A stretch of 5,659 nt of DNA from the NCBI GenBank assembly GCA_029933115.1, contig JAOZOT010000246.1, positions 1 to 5,659 on the forward strand, read 5' to 3'. The position numbers were made by a program, and so were the translations under genes. The DNA is from Anaerolineae bacterium (lineage in GTDB: Bacteria; Chloroflexota; Anaerolineae; E26-bin7). Of this stretch, positions 5,639 to 5,659 are shown one piece after another (positions within the stretch are counted from its first letter, which is position 1; each line of letters starts with the position of its first letter). The notes below the pieces were generated by a model. The model had not been told where the DNA came from. It worked only from the letters and a program-made list of their open reading frames with translations, and made no database searches.

Positions 5639-5659
5639 CAAATGACGAACGACAAATGG
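5639..5659. repeat. Start of a degenerate 7-bp tandem repeat, cut by the window end
   Basis: The last 21 bases divide into three heptamers, CAAATGA, CGAACGA and CAAATGG, fitting C[A/G]AA[T/C]G[A/G]. Only three units are visible, so chance is possible. The same bases could instead be the first codons of a gene (ATG at 5636 or 5642), but no ribosome-binding site at a good distance supports this. Confidence 0.35.

Noticed and set aside
4529..5641. 370-residue open frame on the minus strand opposite recJ
   Set aside because: It is wholly antisense to a gene with every RecJ motif, has no recognisable domain, and begins in the G/C-run hairpin region. It is an antisense by-product of GC-rich codon use.
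5591..5659. Start of a new plus-strand gene at ATG 5591
   Set aside because: The purine-rich AGGAG is only one base before the ATG, and the first codons are poly-glycine from a G-run that forms a hairpin. Too little is visible to call a gene.

Overview
This window looks like ordinary chromosomal DNA from a GC-rich bacterium. The RecJ, zinc-ribbon Nudix and YdjC-family proteins resemble forms I associate with Chloroflexota (Anaerolineae-like lineages). That placement is inference from protein flavour, not from a marker gene. There is no rRNA or tRNA gene, transposase, integrase or CRISPR array.

Layout: five protein genes surround one divergent control region. Four genes are on the minus strand and are transcribed leftward from about 3635: a YdjC/ChbG-type carbohydrate deacetylase (2683-3552), a class I SAM-dependent methyltransferase (2027-2686), a zinc-ribbon Nudix hydrolase (1527-2048) and a LarA-family nickel-pincer racemase/epimerase (79-1347). 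The first three form a tight operon with a 4-nt ATGA overlap and a 22-nt overlap. A gap of 179 nt precedes the larA-like gene and carries two tandem copies of a small dyad, so larA may be co-transcribed or independently controlled. On the plus strand, recJ (3782-5494) runs rightward.

The region 3553-3781 is the best-resolved non-coding part. It holds two back-to-back sigma70-type promoters, both with 17-bp spacers: TTGACG/TATACT leftward, with an extended -10, and TTGCCA/TATAAT rightward. Each predicted transcript begins at or within about 8 nt of a GC-rich stem-loop (13 bp leftward, 8 bp rightward). The rightward promoter lies inside the longest possible recJ reading frame. Together with a GGAGG ribosome-binding site, this moves the recJ start to a TTG at 3782 and makes RecJ 570 residues long.

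The right edge (5495-5659) has no convincing gene. It contains a G-run/C-run hairpin and the beginning of what looks like a degenerate 7-bp tandem repeat cut by the window end. The left edge (1-78) shows no gene and no clear terminator.

Functionally, RecJ is a DNA repair and recombination exonuclease with no evident link to its neighbours. The minus-strand genes are small-molecule enzymes: sugar deacetylation, methyl transfer, nucleoside-diphosphate hydrolysis and 2-hydroxyacid racemisation. They might share a carbohydrate or cell-envelope role, but the sequence alone does not establish a pathway. I found no clear evidence of a new multi-gene system. The most unusual points are the paired 5' leader hairpins, the tandem dyads, a substituted residue in the deacetylase metal-site motif, and the recJ start.
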